Positions 32,359-41,600 of a DNA stretch of 64,000 bases are shown one piece after another (the stretch's first letter is position 1; each line of letters starts with the position of its first letter). The stretch comes from UBA1724 sp051884615 (GTDB lineage: Bacteria; Verrucomicrobiota; Lentisphaeria; Oligosphaerales; Oligosphaeraceae), in the NCBI GenBank assembly GCA_051884615.1, contig JBJEVT010000038.1, positions 33,383-97,382 on the forward strand, given 5' to 3'. The notes beneath the pieces are model-generated. The model made no database searches. It saw nothing but the letters and a program-made list of their open reading frames with translations, and was not told the origin of the DNA. The translations under genes were made by a program, and so were the position numbers.

Positions 32359-33947
32359 AAGAACGAATGGCGAAAGCCCTGGCTTTGGCGGGAATCTCCC
32401 TGGCGGCCATCGCGGCGCCCGTCCCTGTGGAGCAGGGCAGGGTGGCGGTGGTCTATTTCTCCTGGAGCCCCGGCGGAAACACCCGGTTCGCCGCCCGGAC
32501 CATCGCCGAAAGGGCGCAGGCGAAACTCTACGAAATCCGCGCCGCCACCCCTTATCCCTCGGAATACCGCGCCTGCACCGAGGAGGCGAAGAAGGAGTGC
32601 CGGGAGCAAACCCTGCGCCCCATCGTCCCCCTGGAACTCCCCTGGGACGACTTCGATGTGATCTTCGTGGGCACCCCGGTGTGGTGGGGCACCATGGCGC
32701 CGCCGGTGCGCACCTGGCTGGTGCGGCATCGGGAGATTCTCAAGACCAAGACCCTGTGCGTCTTCCAGACCCACGGCGGCGGGGGAGAACAACGGGTGGG
32801 ACGGGACTTCGCGGAGGTGATGGCCGGCGCAAGGCTCCTGGACTCCGCGTTCTTCTCCGGGGGAGGAATCCAGAACCGGGTCGGGGAGCTCCAGGCGTTC
32901 GTGGACCAGCGGATCACCCTGGTGGCGCCCCAGGCGACGGAGGAGGGATGGGACAAGGTCTTCCCCCTCTCCCCCAAGGTGGAGCATGACAAGGTCTCCT
33001 TTCGCAACCACTTCGGCATCACCCTGGCCGCGGATCTCTACAAGCCCCGGGACGCCCGGGGACGCCTCCCCGCGGTGGCCGTCTCCGGCCCCTTCGGCGC
33101 CGTGAAGGAGCAGGTCTCCGGCCTCTACGCCATGCGCCTGGCGGAGCGGGGATTCCTGGCCGTGGCCTTCGACCCCTCCTACACCGGGGAGAGCGGCGGA
33201 GAACCCCGGGGCGTCAACTCCCCGGACTTGAACACGGAGGATTTCCAGGCAGCCCTGGACTATCTTCTCACCCGGGACGACGTGGAGGAGGAGTCCCTGG
33301 GGGTGGTGGGCGTCTGCGGCTGGGGCGGCTTCGCCCTGAACGTCGCCGCCATCGACAGCCGCCTCCGGGCCGCCGTGGCGGTCACCATGTACGACATGTC
33401 CCAGCTGCATGCCGGCGGGTATCAGGACGCCCAGGACAACGCCGCGGCGCGCCATGCCAGGCGCCAGGAGCTGAACCGGCAGCGCACCCGGGACGCCCGC
33501 CAGGGGACCTACGCCGTCAGCCCCGGCTTCCCCTCCCCCATGCCCGAGGACGCTCCCCAGTTCCTCAAGGACTACTACGACTTCTACTGCACGCCCCGGG
33601 GATACCATCCCCGCTCCATCGGCAGCAATGGGGGATGGCTGGTCCAGACCGCCACCTCCCTCCTCAACGCCCGCCTCCTCGCCTATGCCCGGGAAATCCA
33701 GGCGCCCGTGCTTCTGGTCCACGGCGAAAATGCCCACAGCCGCTATTTCTCCGAGACCGCCTTCCAGAAGATGACCGGCGAAAAGCCCGCCTTCCCCCCG
33801 GGAGGCTTCTCCTGCCGGAGCGGCAACAAGGAGCTGCTCCTGGTTCCCGGAGCCGTCCACTGCGATCTCTACGACGAACGCGCCGGAGCCATCCCCTTTG
33901 ACCGCATCGCCGACTTCCTCCGTCAAAACCTGGAGAAACAACCATGA
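32355..33947 (+). CDS. flavodoxin-alpha/beta-hydrolase fusion, exported
   Basis: 530 residues. N-terminal hydrophobic segment ALALAGISLAAIAAP suggests export. Residues ~28-190 are a flavodoxin with phosphate loop SWSPGGNTR (36-44) and VIFVGTPVWWGTMAPPVRTWL. Residues ~205-530 form a dienelactone-hydrolase-like alpha/beta hydrolase: ITLAADLYKPRD, GVCGWGGFAL with nucleophile-position Cys321, PVLLVHGENAHSRYF and the late His in VPGAVHCDLYD. In gut bacteria flavodoxin and YcjY-like hydrolase genes are commonly neighbours; here they are one chain. GGAGG precedes the ATG. The next ATG overlaps its stop by 4 nt. Confidence 0.85.
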   Translation: MKERMAKALALAGISLAAIAAPVPVEQGRVAVVYFSWSPGGNTRFAARTIAERAQAKLYEIRAATPYPSEYRACTEEAKKECREQTLRPIVPLELPWDDFDVIFVGTPVWWGTMAPPVRTWLVRHREILKTKTLCVFQTHGGGGEQRVGRDFAEVMAGARLLDSAFFSGGGIQNRVGELQAFVDQRITLVAPQATEEGWDKVFPLSPKVEHDKVSFRNHFGITLAADLYKPRDARGRLPAVAVSGPFGAVKEQVSGLYAMRLAERGFLAVAFDPSYTGESGGEPRGVNSPDLNTEDFQAALDYLLTRDDVEEESLGVVGVCGWGGFALNVAAIDSRLRAAVAVTMYDMSQLHAGGYQDAQDNAAARHARRQELNRQRTRDARQGTYAVSPGFPSPMPEDAPQFLKDYYDFYCTPRGYHPRSIGSNGGWLVQTATSLLNARLLAYAREIQAPVLLVHGENAHSRYFSETAFQKMTGEKPAFPPGGFSCRSGNKELLLVPGAVHCDLYDERAGAIPFDRIADFLRQNLEKQP

Positions 33948-34489
33948 AAAACGTCCTCGTCATCTCCGCCTCCCCCAGAAAGGGTGGCAATTCCGATCTG
34001 CTCTGCGACCAGTTCCTCCGGGGCGCCCAGGAGGCAGGACACAGGGTGGAAAAAATCCGGCTCGCCGAAAAGAAGGTGGGATTCTGCACCGCCTGCTACG
34101 CCTGCCGCACCCTGGGACGCTGCGTCCAGAAGGACGACGCCAACGAACTGGTGGAGAAAATGCTCGCCGCCGACGTCATCGTCCTGGCCACCCCCGTCTA
34201 CTTCTACTCCATGGACGCCCAGCTGAAGGCCCTCATCGACCGCACGGTCTCCCGCTGGGCGGACTTCGGACGCTTCAACGGCACGGAGTTCTGGCTGGTG
34301 GTCACCGCCGCCGACGGCAGCCGCGAAAGCATGGCCGCCACCCTGGAGGGACTCCGGGGATTCATGCGGGACTGCATGGACGGCTCCGTGGAAAAGGGCG
34401 TGCTCTACGGCACCGGCGCCTACGAAAAGGGGGAGGTCCGCTCCCTCCCCGTCTTCCAGGAGGCGTATCAGGCCGGGCTCCACTGCTGA
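33944..34489 (+). CDS. NAD(P)H-dependent FMN reductase / flavodoxin-family protein
   Basis: 181 residues. Flavodoxin-like fold: VISASPRKGGNSDLL (7-21) binds FMN phosphate, VIVLATPVYFYSMDAQLKALIDR is the second conserved block. FCTACYACRTLGRC adds a four-Cys segment (residues ~47-60) seen in iron-sulfur flavoproteins, so an Fe-S cluster is possible. Start overlaps the preceding stop (ATGA), so it is translationally coupled. Last gene of the MerR-led cluster, followed by a terminator hairpin at 34504-34537. Confidence 0.9.
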   Translation: MKNVLVISASPRKGGNSDLLCDQFLRGAQEAGHRVEKIRLAEKKVGFCTACYACRTLGRCVQKDDANELVEKMLAADVIVLATPVYFYSMDAQLKALIDRTVSRWADFGRFNGTEFWLVVTAADGSRESMAATLEGLRGFMRDCMDGSVEKGVLYGTGAYEKGEVRSLPVFQEAYQAGLHC

Positions 34490-34503
34490 CCCTTCCTCCC
34501 ATC

Positions 34504-34537
34504 TCCCCCATTCTCCTGGCAGGGAATGGGGGATTTT
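34504..34537 (+). terminator. rho-independent terminator of the MerR-led cluster
   Basis: TCCCCCATTC (34504-34513) and GAATGGGGGA (34524-34533) form a perfect 10-bp stem with a 10-nt loop, followed by TTTT. It lies 15 nt after the flavin reductase stop. Confidence 0.85.
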
Positions 34538-34540
34538 GTG

Positions 34541-34574
34541 TTTATAACTTATTGTAAATGAAATACTTATGATA
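34541..34574 (+). repeat. TTTATAACT intergenic element, copy c
   Basis: TTTATAACTTATTGTAAATG followed by AAATACTTATGATA. It aligns ungapped with the elements at 14589 and 44097. It sits directly after the cluster terminator and ~170 nt before nadB; no standard -35/-10 pair with correct spacing was found inside it. Confidence 0.5.
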
Positions 34575-34746
34575 TTCTTTCCCGCCTGGGCGCCCTGTCC
34601 GGGGCGGGGCGGGAGGCACAGGGTGCCACGCACGGAAAAACCTGGTTTACATTAAGCGGATTCTTCGGGGCATGCTTACGGAAGCTGGGGAGTCCAGATT
34701 CCATTGGTTCTTCTTTCTTTTTGCCGCCCTGCAGAGGATACTCACG

Positions 34747-36429
34747 ATGTCCAACGATTCCCAGAAGCGCATCTTTACGGATTTTCTTGTGATCGGCTCG
34801 GGCCTGGCGGGCCTGACCGCCGCCTTGGAGGCGGCGAAGCACGGGAAGGTGCTGGTGGTCACCAAGGCCAGGGCGGAGGATTGCAACACCCGGTATGCCC
34901 AGGGGGGGATTGCCTGCGTCATGTCCGGGGACGAGGCGGCTTTCGAGGCCCACGTCCAGGACACCCTGGTGGCGGGGGCGGGGTTGTGCAAGCCCGACGT
35001 GGTGCGCGCCATTGTGAAGGCGGGGCCGGAGCGGGTCCGCAATCTCCAGGAGCTGGGATGCCACTTCACGCTGCAGAAGGAAGTGACCCCGGATGTCCCC
35101 CCCGCCCAGGGCAACGAGTTCCATCTGGGACGGGAGGGGGGACACTCCGCCCGCCGCATCCTCCATGCCGGCGACATCACGGGAGTGGAGGTCTCCGACG
35201 TCCTCATCGCCCGCTGCCGGGAGAATCCCAATGTGACGCTCCTGGAGAACCATCTGGCCGTGGACCTGATCTCCACCCGCCACATCGACTGGCAGGGGGA
35301 CAACGTGTGCCTGGGCGCCTATGTGATGGACACCGCCACCCGGGAAATCCACACCGTGGTGGCCAAGAAGACCTTCCTGGCCACCGGCGGCGCCGGCAAA
35401 GTCTATCTGTGCACCTGCAACCCCGACGTGGCGTGCGGCGACGGCGTGGCCATGGCCTACCGGGCCGGCGCGGAGATCTCCAACATGGAGTTCTACCAGT
35501 TCCACCCCACCATCCTCTTCCATCCCCACGCCAAGTCCTTCCTGATCTCCGAGGCGGTGCGGGGAGAGGGCGCCATCCTGAAAATCCGGAAAGGGAACGA
35601 CTATGTGACCTTCATGGAGAACTACCACAAGCTGGGCTCCCTGGCGCCACGGGACATTGTCGCCCGCGCCATCGACAACGAGCTGAAGCGCACCGGACAG
35701 GAGTGCGCCTGGCTGGACATCCGGCACAAGTCCGAGGAATTCCTCCGGGCGCGCTTCCCCAACATCTTCGCCCGCTGCCTGAAATTCGGCATCAACATGG
35801 CCACCGACCTGATTCCCGTGGTGCCCGCCGCCCACTACTGCTGCGGCGGCGTCCGCACCGATGTGAACGGGGTGACCTCCGTCAAGAACCTCTATGCCAT
35901 CGGCGAGTGCGGCTGCACCGGGCTCCACGGGGCGAACCGCCTGGCCTCCAACTCCCTGCTGGAGGCGGTGGTGGTGGCCAACTTCGCCGTGAAGCACGCC
36001 GTCGCCCAGGAAGGCGAGGCCCACTGCGGCATCGCCCCGGAGATGATCCCGGACTGGGAATCCGGAAACGCCGTGGATTCCGACGAGCAGATTGTCATCA
36101 CCCACAACTGGGACGAGATCCGCCGCCTGATGTGGGACTATGTGGGCATTGTGCGCAGCAACAAGCGCCTGGAGCGGGCCAAGAACCGGATCCGGATGAT
36201 CCGCAAGGAGATCGAGAAGTACTACTGGAACTTCCTCCTGACGCCGGACCTCATCGAGCTGCGGAATCTGGCCAGCGTGGCGGAGATGGTCATCGACGCC
36301 GCCTCCGCCCGCCAGGAATCCCGGGGACTCCACTACAATCTGAACTACCTGCCCTCGGCCGACCCCGAGAGCCAGGGAAAGGACTCCATCCTCCGGATGC
36401 CCCAGAAGTTCGAGCTGCGCTTCCAGTGA
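34747..36429 (+). CDS. nadB: L-aspartate oxidase
   Basis: 560 residues. FAD enzyme making iminoaspartate, first step of de novo NAD synthesis. GSGLAGLTAALEAAKHG (17-33) is the dinucleotide fold; RYAQGGIACV and HSARRILHAGD follow; EFYQFHPT, SEAVRGEGA, RDIVARAID, HYCCGGVRTD and GLHGANRLASNSLLEAVV are NadB/succinate-dehydrogenase signatures. The frame is open to an ATG at 34672, but MSNDSQKRIFTDFLVIGSG with GAGG 10 nt upstream is better. nadC lies in another part of the window, on the other strand. Confidence 0.95.
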   Translation: MSNDSQKRIFTDFLVIGSGLAGLTAALEAAKHGKVLVVTKARAEDCNTRYAQGGIACVMSGDEAAFEAHVQDTLVAGAGLCKPDVVRAIVKAGPERVRNLQELGCHFTLQKEVTPDVPPAQGNEFHLGREGGHSARRILHAGDITGVEVSDVLIARCRENPNVTLLENHLAVDLISTRHIDWQGDNVCLGAYVMDTATREIHTVVAKKTFLATGGAGKVYLCTCNPDVACGDGVAMAYRAGAEISNMEFYQFHPTILFHPHAKSFLISEAVRGEGAILKIRKGNDYVTFMENYHKLGSLAPRDIVARAIDNELKRTGQECAWLDIRHKSEEFLRARFPNIFARCLKFGINMATDLIPVVPAAHYCCGGVRTDVNGVTSVKNLYAIGECGCTGLHGANRLASNSLLEAVVVANFAVKHAVAQEGEAHCGIAPEMIPDWESGNAVDSDEQIVITHNWDEIRRLMWDYVGIVRSNKRLERAKNRIRMIRKEIEKYYWNFLLTPDLIELRNLASVAEMVIDAASARQESRGLHYNLNYLPSADPESQGKDSILRMPQKFELRFQ

Positions 36430-36495
36430 CCCCCACACCCCCTTCCCCCCTGACCTTCAATCCCATCACACCCCCCCGAGGAGAGACGACAGACT

Positions 36496-37170
36496 ATGTT
36501 GAGATGCCCGAAGTGCGGAACTGACAATCTGCTGAGCGCGGTCTTCTGCCGTGGATGCGGCGAACGCATGAACCTGGACGAGATCAAGCCGGACGACTTC
36601 CAGAACATCGGCACCAAGAAGGACTCCACCACCATGCAGAACATCATCGGCGGCGCCATCATCGGCGTCCTCGTGGTGGTCTTCCTGGTGGGCTTCCTCT
36701 TCCCCAGCTGCGGCGCCCTCTCCACCACCGAGGCGGGACAGAAGGCGGCGGCGGACAAATATCTCAGCAGCCCCACCGCCACCTACACCGACCAGGAAAT
36801 CACGGATTTCTGCAACTACATGCTGGCCCGCAGCGGGGAGGACGGGGACGGCCCCGCCATCAAGCGCATCTCCGTGCGCTGCCTGGAGGACGGCAAGGTG
36901 AAGACCTACGTCCGCGCCGTCTTCTTCGGATTCCTGCCCGCCACCGTGACGGTCACCTGCGACGTCTCCGCCTCCGACAGCGTCAGCCTCAGCGGCGGCG
37001 GCGTGAAGATCGGCCTGCTGCCCGTGCCCGAGGGGCTGGAGGACAGTCTCTTCTATCCCGTGCGCTCCGCGTGCTCCGGCATCATGCGGGATGTGAACAC
37101 GAAGGTGAGGAAGGTGGAGGTGAAAGCAGGGGAGGCCACCATCACCCACGGCAAAGTCCGGCTGGAATAG
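36496..37170 (+). CDS. zinc-ribbon single-pass membrane protein, function unknown
   Basis: 224 residues. Starts with a zinc ribbon, CPKC (C4, C7) and CRGC (C18, C21), then one hydrophobic helix at ~50-69 (IIGGAIIGVLVVVFLVGFLF). The remaining ~150 residues are presumably periplasmic and carry no motif I recognise. GGAGAG precedes the ATG. It sits 66 nt after nadB and 116 nt before the debranching enzyme on the same strand. No function proposed. Confidence 0.8.
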   Translation: MLRCPKCGTDNLLSAVFCRGCGERMNLDEIKPDDFQNIGTKKDSTTMQNIIGGAIIGVLVVVFLVGFLFPSCGALSTTEAGQKAAADKYLSSPTATYTDQEITDFCNYMLARSGEDGDGPAIKRISVRCLEDGKVKTYVRAVFFGFLPATVTVTCDVSASDSVSLSGGGVKIGLLPVPEGLEDSLFYPVRSACSGIMRDVNTKVRKVEVKAGEATITHGKVRLE

Positions 37171-37286
37171 CCTCTCCTCCTCCCTTCCCTCCCCGCCTTC
37201 CCTCCCTGCCGCCCGCCGCCCATGTGAGGCCCGGGACGGCGGGAAGGGCTGCGCCCCAGGCCCCTTTCCGATTCCCGCCTTTCGCC

Positions 37287-40200
37287 ATGCCTTCCGACAC
37301 TTCGTCCCCCGCCTCCCATCCCGTCCTGGAGCAGCGTCCCTCCCCCCATGCCCGCGTGGTGCGCCATGTGGGCGACTCCCTGCGGATCTCCCTGACTCTG
37401 AGTCGTCCGGTGCAGGGGCGCGCCTTTGTCCGCACCAATCTGGGGCACGGGGAGGTGCAGCGCCAGGAGATCATCAGCCAGGTGGAGCAGGATGCCGCGC
37501 CCCTGGGGCGGGACTGGCGGGATCTGCCCATGCGCCAGACCGGCGCCGCCCACTATGAGGTGCGTCTGCCCCTGACGGAGGTGGGGGTCTTCTCCTTCAT
37601 GTGCCTCTTCCAGGAGGAGAACAGCGGGGACACCTTCTGGCCCCGGGGCGAGAACGCCCAGGTGAAGGTGATCTCCGAACTCTACGCCGCCGGAAACAGC
37701 ATCTACAACGCCTTCGTCCGCCAGTTCGGCGAGAATATCTCCGGCGGGGCCACGCAGGGGGACAGCGAACAGGCGGCGACATTCCTGGACAGCCGGAACT
37801 TCACCGTCATCCCCCCCTCCGGCACCTTCCGCAATCTCCAGTCCAGGCTGGATTTCATCATCGGGGAGATGGGGTTCCGGATTCTCCAGTTCCTGCCCGT
37901 CCATCCCACCCCCACCACCTTCGCGCGGATGGGACGCTATGGCAGCCCCTTCGCCCCCCTGGATTTCTTCGACGTGGACGCCTCCATGGCCGAGTTCGAC
38001 CAGCGCACCACGCCCCTGGAGCAGTTCCTCCAGCTGGTGGACCAGGTCCATGCCCGGGGGGCGAAGGTCTTCCTGGATCTGCCCATCGACCACACCGGCT
38101 GGGCCAGCGTCCTGCAGTCCCACCATCCGGAATGGTTCGCCCGCACCCCGGATGGCGCCTTCCAGTCCCCCGGCGCCTGGGGCGTGGTCTGGGCGGATCT
38201 GTGCAAGCTGGATTTCTCCCACAAGGAATTGTGGCGCCGGCTGGCGGAGGTCTTCCTCCATTGGTGCCGCAACGGGGTGGACGGATTCCGGTGCGACGCC
38301 GGCTACATGATCCCCGCCCCCGTCTGGAAATACATCGTGGCCAAGGTGCGCCAGCAGTTCCCGGACACCCTCTTCTTCCTGGAGGGACTGGGCGGAGGTC
38401 AGGAGGCCACCACCCGTCTGCTGGAGGACGCCGACCTGGACTGGGCCTACTCCGAACTCTTCCAAAACTATTCCAGCCAGGAGATGGGGCGCTATCTGGA
38501 GTTCTCCTCCGCCTACTCCGCCGCCCATGGAGCGCTGGTGCATTTCGCCGAGACCCATGACAATGCCCGCCTGGCCGAGAAATCCCCCGCCTGGGCCCGC
38601 CTCCGGGTGGCTCTCTGCGCCCTCTTCGCCCCCGCGGGATGCTTCGGCATCGCCAACGGCGTGGAGTGGTATGCCACGGAGAAGATCGACGTCCATGGCG
38701 CCCGCTCCCTGAACTGGGGGGCGCAGGAGAACATGGTGCCCCTGCTGACCTCCTTGAACGCCCTGCTGAAGAGCCATCCCGCCTTCCGGTGCGACGCCCG
38801 CCTCCGGGTGCCCTACGGTGCCGGGGGCAGCGCGGTGGGACTCCTCCGGGAGCCCCGGGGAGACGGGGAGCACACCCTTCTGGTGGTGGTGAACCCCAGG
38901 ACCGACGAGGGGGCGGAATACCATTGGCACTTCCAGGAGTTCGATCCCGGAAGCCGCCCCGTGGATCTCCTCACCGGAAAACCCCTGCCCGCCACCCTCC
39001 AGGAATGTCTCTACCATGTCCGGCTGAAGCCGGGACAGGTCCTCTGCCTCTGCCGCCCCGGACGCCAGAACCTGGCAAAGACCCCCTACGGGCCCGTGGA
39101 ACGGCAGCAGCTCCGCGCCACCGCCCTGCGCCTCCGCGTCTCCCTCCAGGGCATGCAGGATCTGGGGAATGTCCAGGCGGAGGACGACGCCTACGCCCTC
39201 TTCCAGGACCCCCGGGAGTTCCTGGCGAAGCTGGCGGGGGAGAAGAAGTATCTTCCCCTGGTGGAGTGGTCTCCCGAGCAGGATGGCCATCGCCAGGTGC
39301 TTCTGCCGGTGGACCACTATGTGCTCATCAGCCACGGAAATCCCTTCCAGGTCCAGATCTCCATGGGCGGCGTGGTCCACGAGCAGCTCCATTCCGTGCC
39401 CCGGAGGGACGGACGCCACTTCGCCTTCCTCCTCCCCTTCGGCCATCGGGTCACCCGCCCCGCCGCCGTGAACATCCGGTTGACGGCCTACGCCCCCGAA
39501 CATCAGGTGAACCGCTTCCAGGCCTCCGGCCTGGTGCTTCCGGTGGAGGGCTCCCCGTCCGTCCTCCGGCGCATCACCCGTCGGGAGCTGACGCCCCGCC
39601 ACAGCGCCCTGGCCACCAACTGCTTCGGCAGCTACGGCCTGGTGCGGGGAATGTGGGGAAGCCTGGAGGGGCAGTACGACGCTTTGCTGGCGGTCAACCA
39701 GAATCCCCGTTGCCCCTCGGACCGCACCATGGTGCTGGCCCGGGTCCGGGGTTGGCTGATCCACCACGATTTCGCCCAGGAAATCCACGCCAACTGCCAG
39801 GTGGATTTCGCCGTGACGGAGCGGAACGCCGCCTCCTGGCATTTCATCGTGCCCTCCGGCATGGGCGGCAACGCCTATCTGGCCATCCGGTATGAAATGG
39901 AGCCCGAGGAAAACCGGTGCCGGCTCATCTTCACCCGGTGCCCACCCCCGGAGGAGGCGGACGCCTTCCCCTCCATGGACGCCAATTCCCCCATCACCCT
40001 GATCCTGCGCCCCGACGTGGATGACTGCTGCACTCATGATCCCACCCTGGCTTTCCAGGGAGCGGAACGGCGCTTCCCCCAGAAGGTCACCCCCGCGGGA
40101 AATGGATTCGTCTTCTCCCTGGACAGCGGAAACCGGCTGGAGGCCCGCATGAGCCGGGGCGTCTTCCTCAAGGACGGAGAGTGGAACTACAATCTCCACA

Positions 40201-41600
40201 ACGCCCTGGAGGCGGAACGGGGACTGCGGGCCAACCGGGACCTCTACAGCCCGGGACACTTCCGCCTGGAGCTGAAGCGGGGCGAGGCCGCCGTCCTGGA
40301 GGCCGCCGTCCTGCCGCCCGGCGCACCCCCCCTGCCCACCCCCGGGGAGCCCCGGAAGAAGCCGCCCTTCCATGAACGCAACGCCCAGGTGGGCCTGCGC
40401 CAGGCCCTGGAGGAGGCCATGGAGGCGTTTGTGGTGAACCGGGAGGAGCGCAAGACCGTCATCGCCGGATATCCCTGGTTCCTGGACTGGGGACGGGACA
40501 CCTTGATCTGCCTCCGGGGACTGGCGGCGGCGGGACGCCTGGAGGACGTGGCCGCCACCATCCTCCAATTCGCCTCCTTCGAGGAGCAGGGAACCCTCCC
40601 CAACATGATCTCCGGGGAGAACGTCTCCAACCGGGACACCGTGGACGCTCCCCTCTGGCTCTTCAACGCCGTGGGGGAATACGGACGCTTCGCCGGAAAG
40701 AAGGCCCTGAAGACCCTCCTGGAGACTCCCTGCGGCTCCAGAACCCTCCTCCAGGTGCTGGAATCCATTGTCCAGGGCTATCGCCAGGGCACGCCCAACG
40801 GCATCGTGGTGGACCCCGCCTCCATGCTGGTCTTCAGCCCCTCCCACTTCACCTGGATGGACACCAATTTCCCCGCCGGCACCCCCCGGGAGGGCTATCC
40901 CGTCGAGATCCAGGCCCTCTGGCATCAGGCCCTGGTCTTCCTGGAGACGGTGACGGGCAAGGGGGAATACGGACAATGGGCGAACCAGGTGCGCCAATCC
41001 CTCCTGGCCTACTATCCCTCCCGGGAGGACGTGGGCCTGTCGGACTGCCTCCATGCCGCCCAGGGAACCCCCGCCGCCCAGGCCGTGGCGGACGACGCCT
41101 GCCGCCCCAACCAGCTCTTCGCCCTCACCATGCCCGGACTGGTCCCCGACCCCGCTCTGCGCCGCCGGGTCATCTGCGCCACGGGCCATCTCCTGGTGCC
41201 GGGAGGCATCCGCACCCTGGCCGACCAGAAGGTGGAGGTGCTCCAGCCCATCTACAAGGACGGCCATCTCCTCAACAACCCCTCCTTCCCCTACTGGGGA
41301 GAATACAAGGGCGACGAGGATACCCGCCGGAAACCCGCCTACCACAACGGCACGGCATGGCCCTGGGTCATGCCCTCCTTCGGCGAGGCCCTTCTCCAAA
41401 CCTACGGCGCCTCCGCCCGGGGAGCGGTGCAGGCTCTGCTCCACACCACCGCCATGCTGCTGCGCCGGGGATGCCTGGGACAACTCCCGGAAATCCTGGA
41501 CGGCGACGCCCCCCACCGCACCCGGGGCTGCTGCGCCCAGGCCTGGAGCGTCACGGAGGCCTATCGCCTGGTGAGACTGTGGGAGGACATGAAGGAATGA
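37287..41600 (+). CDS. bifunctional GH13-GH133 glycogen debranching enzyme
   Basis: 1437 residues. Residues ~140-600 form a GH13 barrel: FRCDAGY puts nucleophile at Asp337, FFLEGLGG acid/base at Glu366 and ETHDNA third carboxylate at Asp425, correctly spaced. After a beta-rich middle part, residues ~1030-1437 are a GH133/amylo-alpha-1,6-glucosidase: FLDWGRDTLICLRGL, GTLPNMISGENVSNRDTVDAPLWLF-like block (starting near residue 1103) and AYHNGTAWPW. The pairing of glucanotransferase and glucosidase in one chain resembles eukaryotic glycogen debranching enzyme. A far upstream in-frame extension was rejected because it overlaps the zinc-ribbon gene; MPSDTSSP at 37287 is preferred. The HAD gene overlaps its stop. 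Confidence 0.9.
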   Translation: MPSDTSSPASHPVLEQRPSPHARVVRHVGDSLRISLTLSRPVQGRAFVRTNLGHGEVQRQEIISQVEQDAAPLGRDWRDLPMRQTGAAHYEVRLPLTEVGVFSFMCLFQEENSGDTFWPRGENAQVKVISELYAAGNSIYNAFVRQFGENISGGATQGDSEQAATFLDSRNFTVIPPSGTFRNLQSRLDFIIGEMGFRILQFLPVHPTPTTFARMGRYGSPFAPLDFFDVDASMAEFDQRTTPLEQFLQLVDQVHARGAKVFLDLPIDHTGWASVLQSHHPEWFARTPDGAFQSPGAWGVVWADLCKLDFSHKELWRRLAEVFLHWCRNGVDGFRCDAGYMIPAPVWKYIVAKVRQQFPDTLFFLEGLGGGQEATTRLLEDADLDWAYSELFQNYSSQEMGRYLEFSSAYSAAHGALVHFAETHDNARLAEKSPAWARLRVALCALFAPAGCFGIANGVEWYATEKIDVHGARSLNWGAQENMVPLLTSLNALLKSHPAFRCDARLRVPYGAGGSAVGLLREPRGDGEHTLLVVVNPRTDEGAEYHWHFQEFDPGSRPVDLLTGKPLPATLQECLYHVRLKPGQVLCLCRPGRQNLAKTPYGPVERQQLRATALRLRVSLQGMQDLGNVQAEDDAYALFQDPREFLAKLAGEKKYLPLVEWSPEQDGHRQVLLPVDHYVLISHGNPFQVQISMGGVVHEQLHSVPRRDGRHFAFLLPFGHRVTRPAAVNIRLTAYAPEHQVNRFQASGLVLPVEGSPSVLRRITRRELTPRHSALATNCFGSYGLVRGMWGSLEGQYDALLAVNQNPRCPSDRTMVLARVRGWLIHHDFAQEIHANCQVDFAVTERNAASWHFIVPSGMGGNAYLAIRYEMEPEENRCRLIFTRCPPPEEADAFPSMDANSPITLILRPDVDDCCTHDPTLAFQGAERRFPQKVTPAGNGFVFSLDSGNRLEARMSRGVFLKDGEWNYNLHNALEAERGLRANRDLYSPGHFRLELKRGEAAVLEAAVLPPGAPPLPTPGEPRKKPPFHERNAQVGLRQALEEAMEAFVVNREERKTVIAGYPWFLDWGRDTLICLRGLAAAGRLEDVAATILQFASFEEQGTLPNMISGENVSNRDTVDAPLWLFNAVGEYGRFAGKKALKTLLETPCGSRTLLQVLESIVQGYRQGTPNGIVVDPASMLVFSPSHFTWMDTNFPAGTPREGYPVEIQALWHQALVFLETVTGKGEYGQWANQVRQSLLAYYPSREDVGLSDCLHAAQGTPAAQAVADDACRPNQLFALTMPGLVPDPALRRRVICATGHLLVPGGIRTLADQKVEVLQPIYKDGHLLNNPSFPYWGEYKGDEDTRRKPAYHNGTAWPWVMPSFGEALLQTYGASARGAVQALLHTTAMLLRRGCLGQLPEILDGDAPHRTRGCCAQAWSVTEAYRLVRLWEDMKE

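Noticed and set aside
36555..37286. In-frame N-terminal extension of the debranching enzyme
   Set aside because: It overlaps the zinc-ribbon gene in another frame and is Arg/Gly-rich; the ATG at 37287 is the better start.
37053..41516. Long minus-strand frame under the debranching enzyme
   Set aside because: Same artefact; the plus strand has clear GH13 and GH133 motifs.
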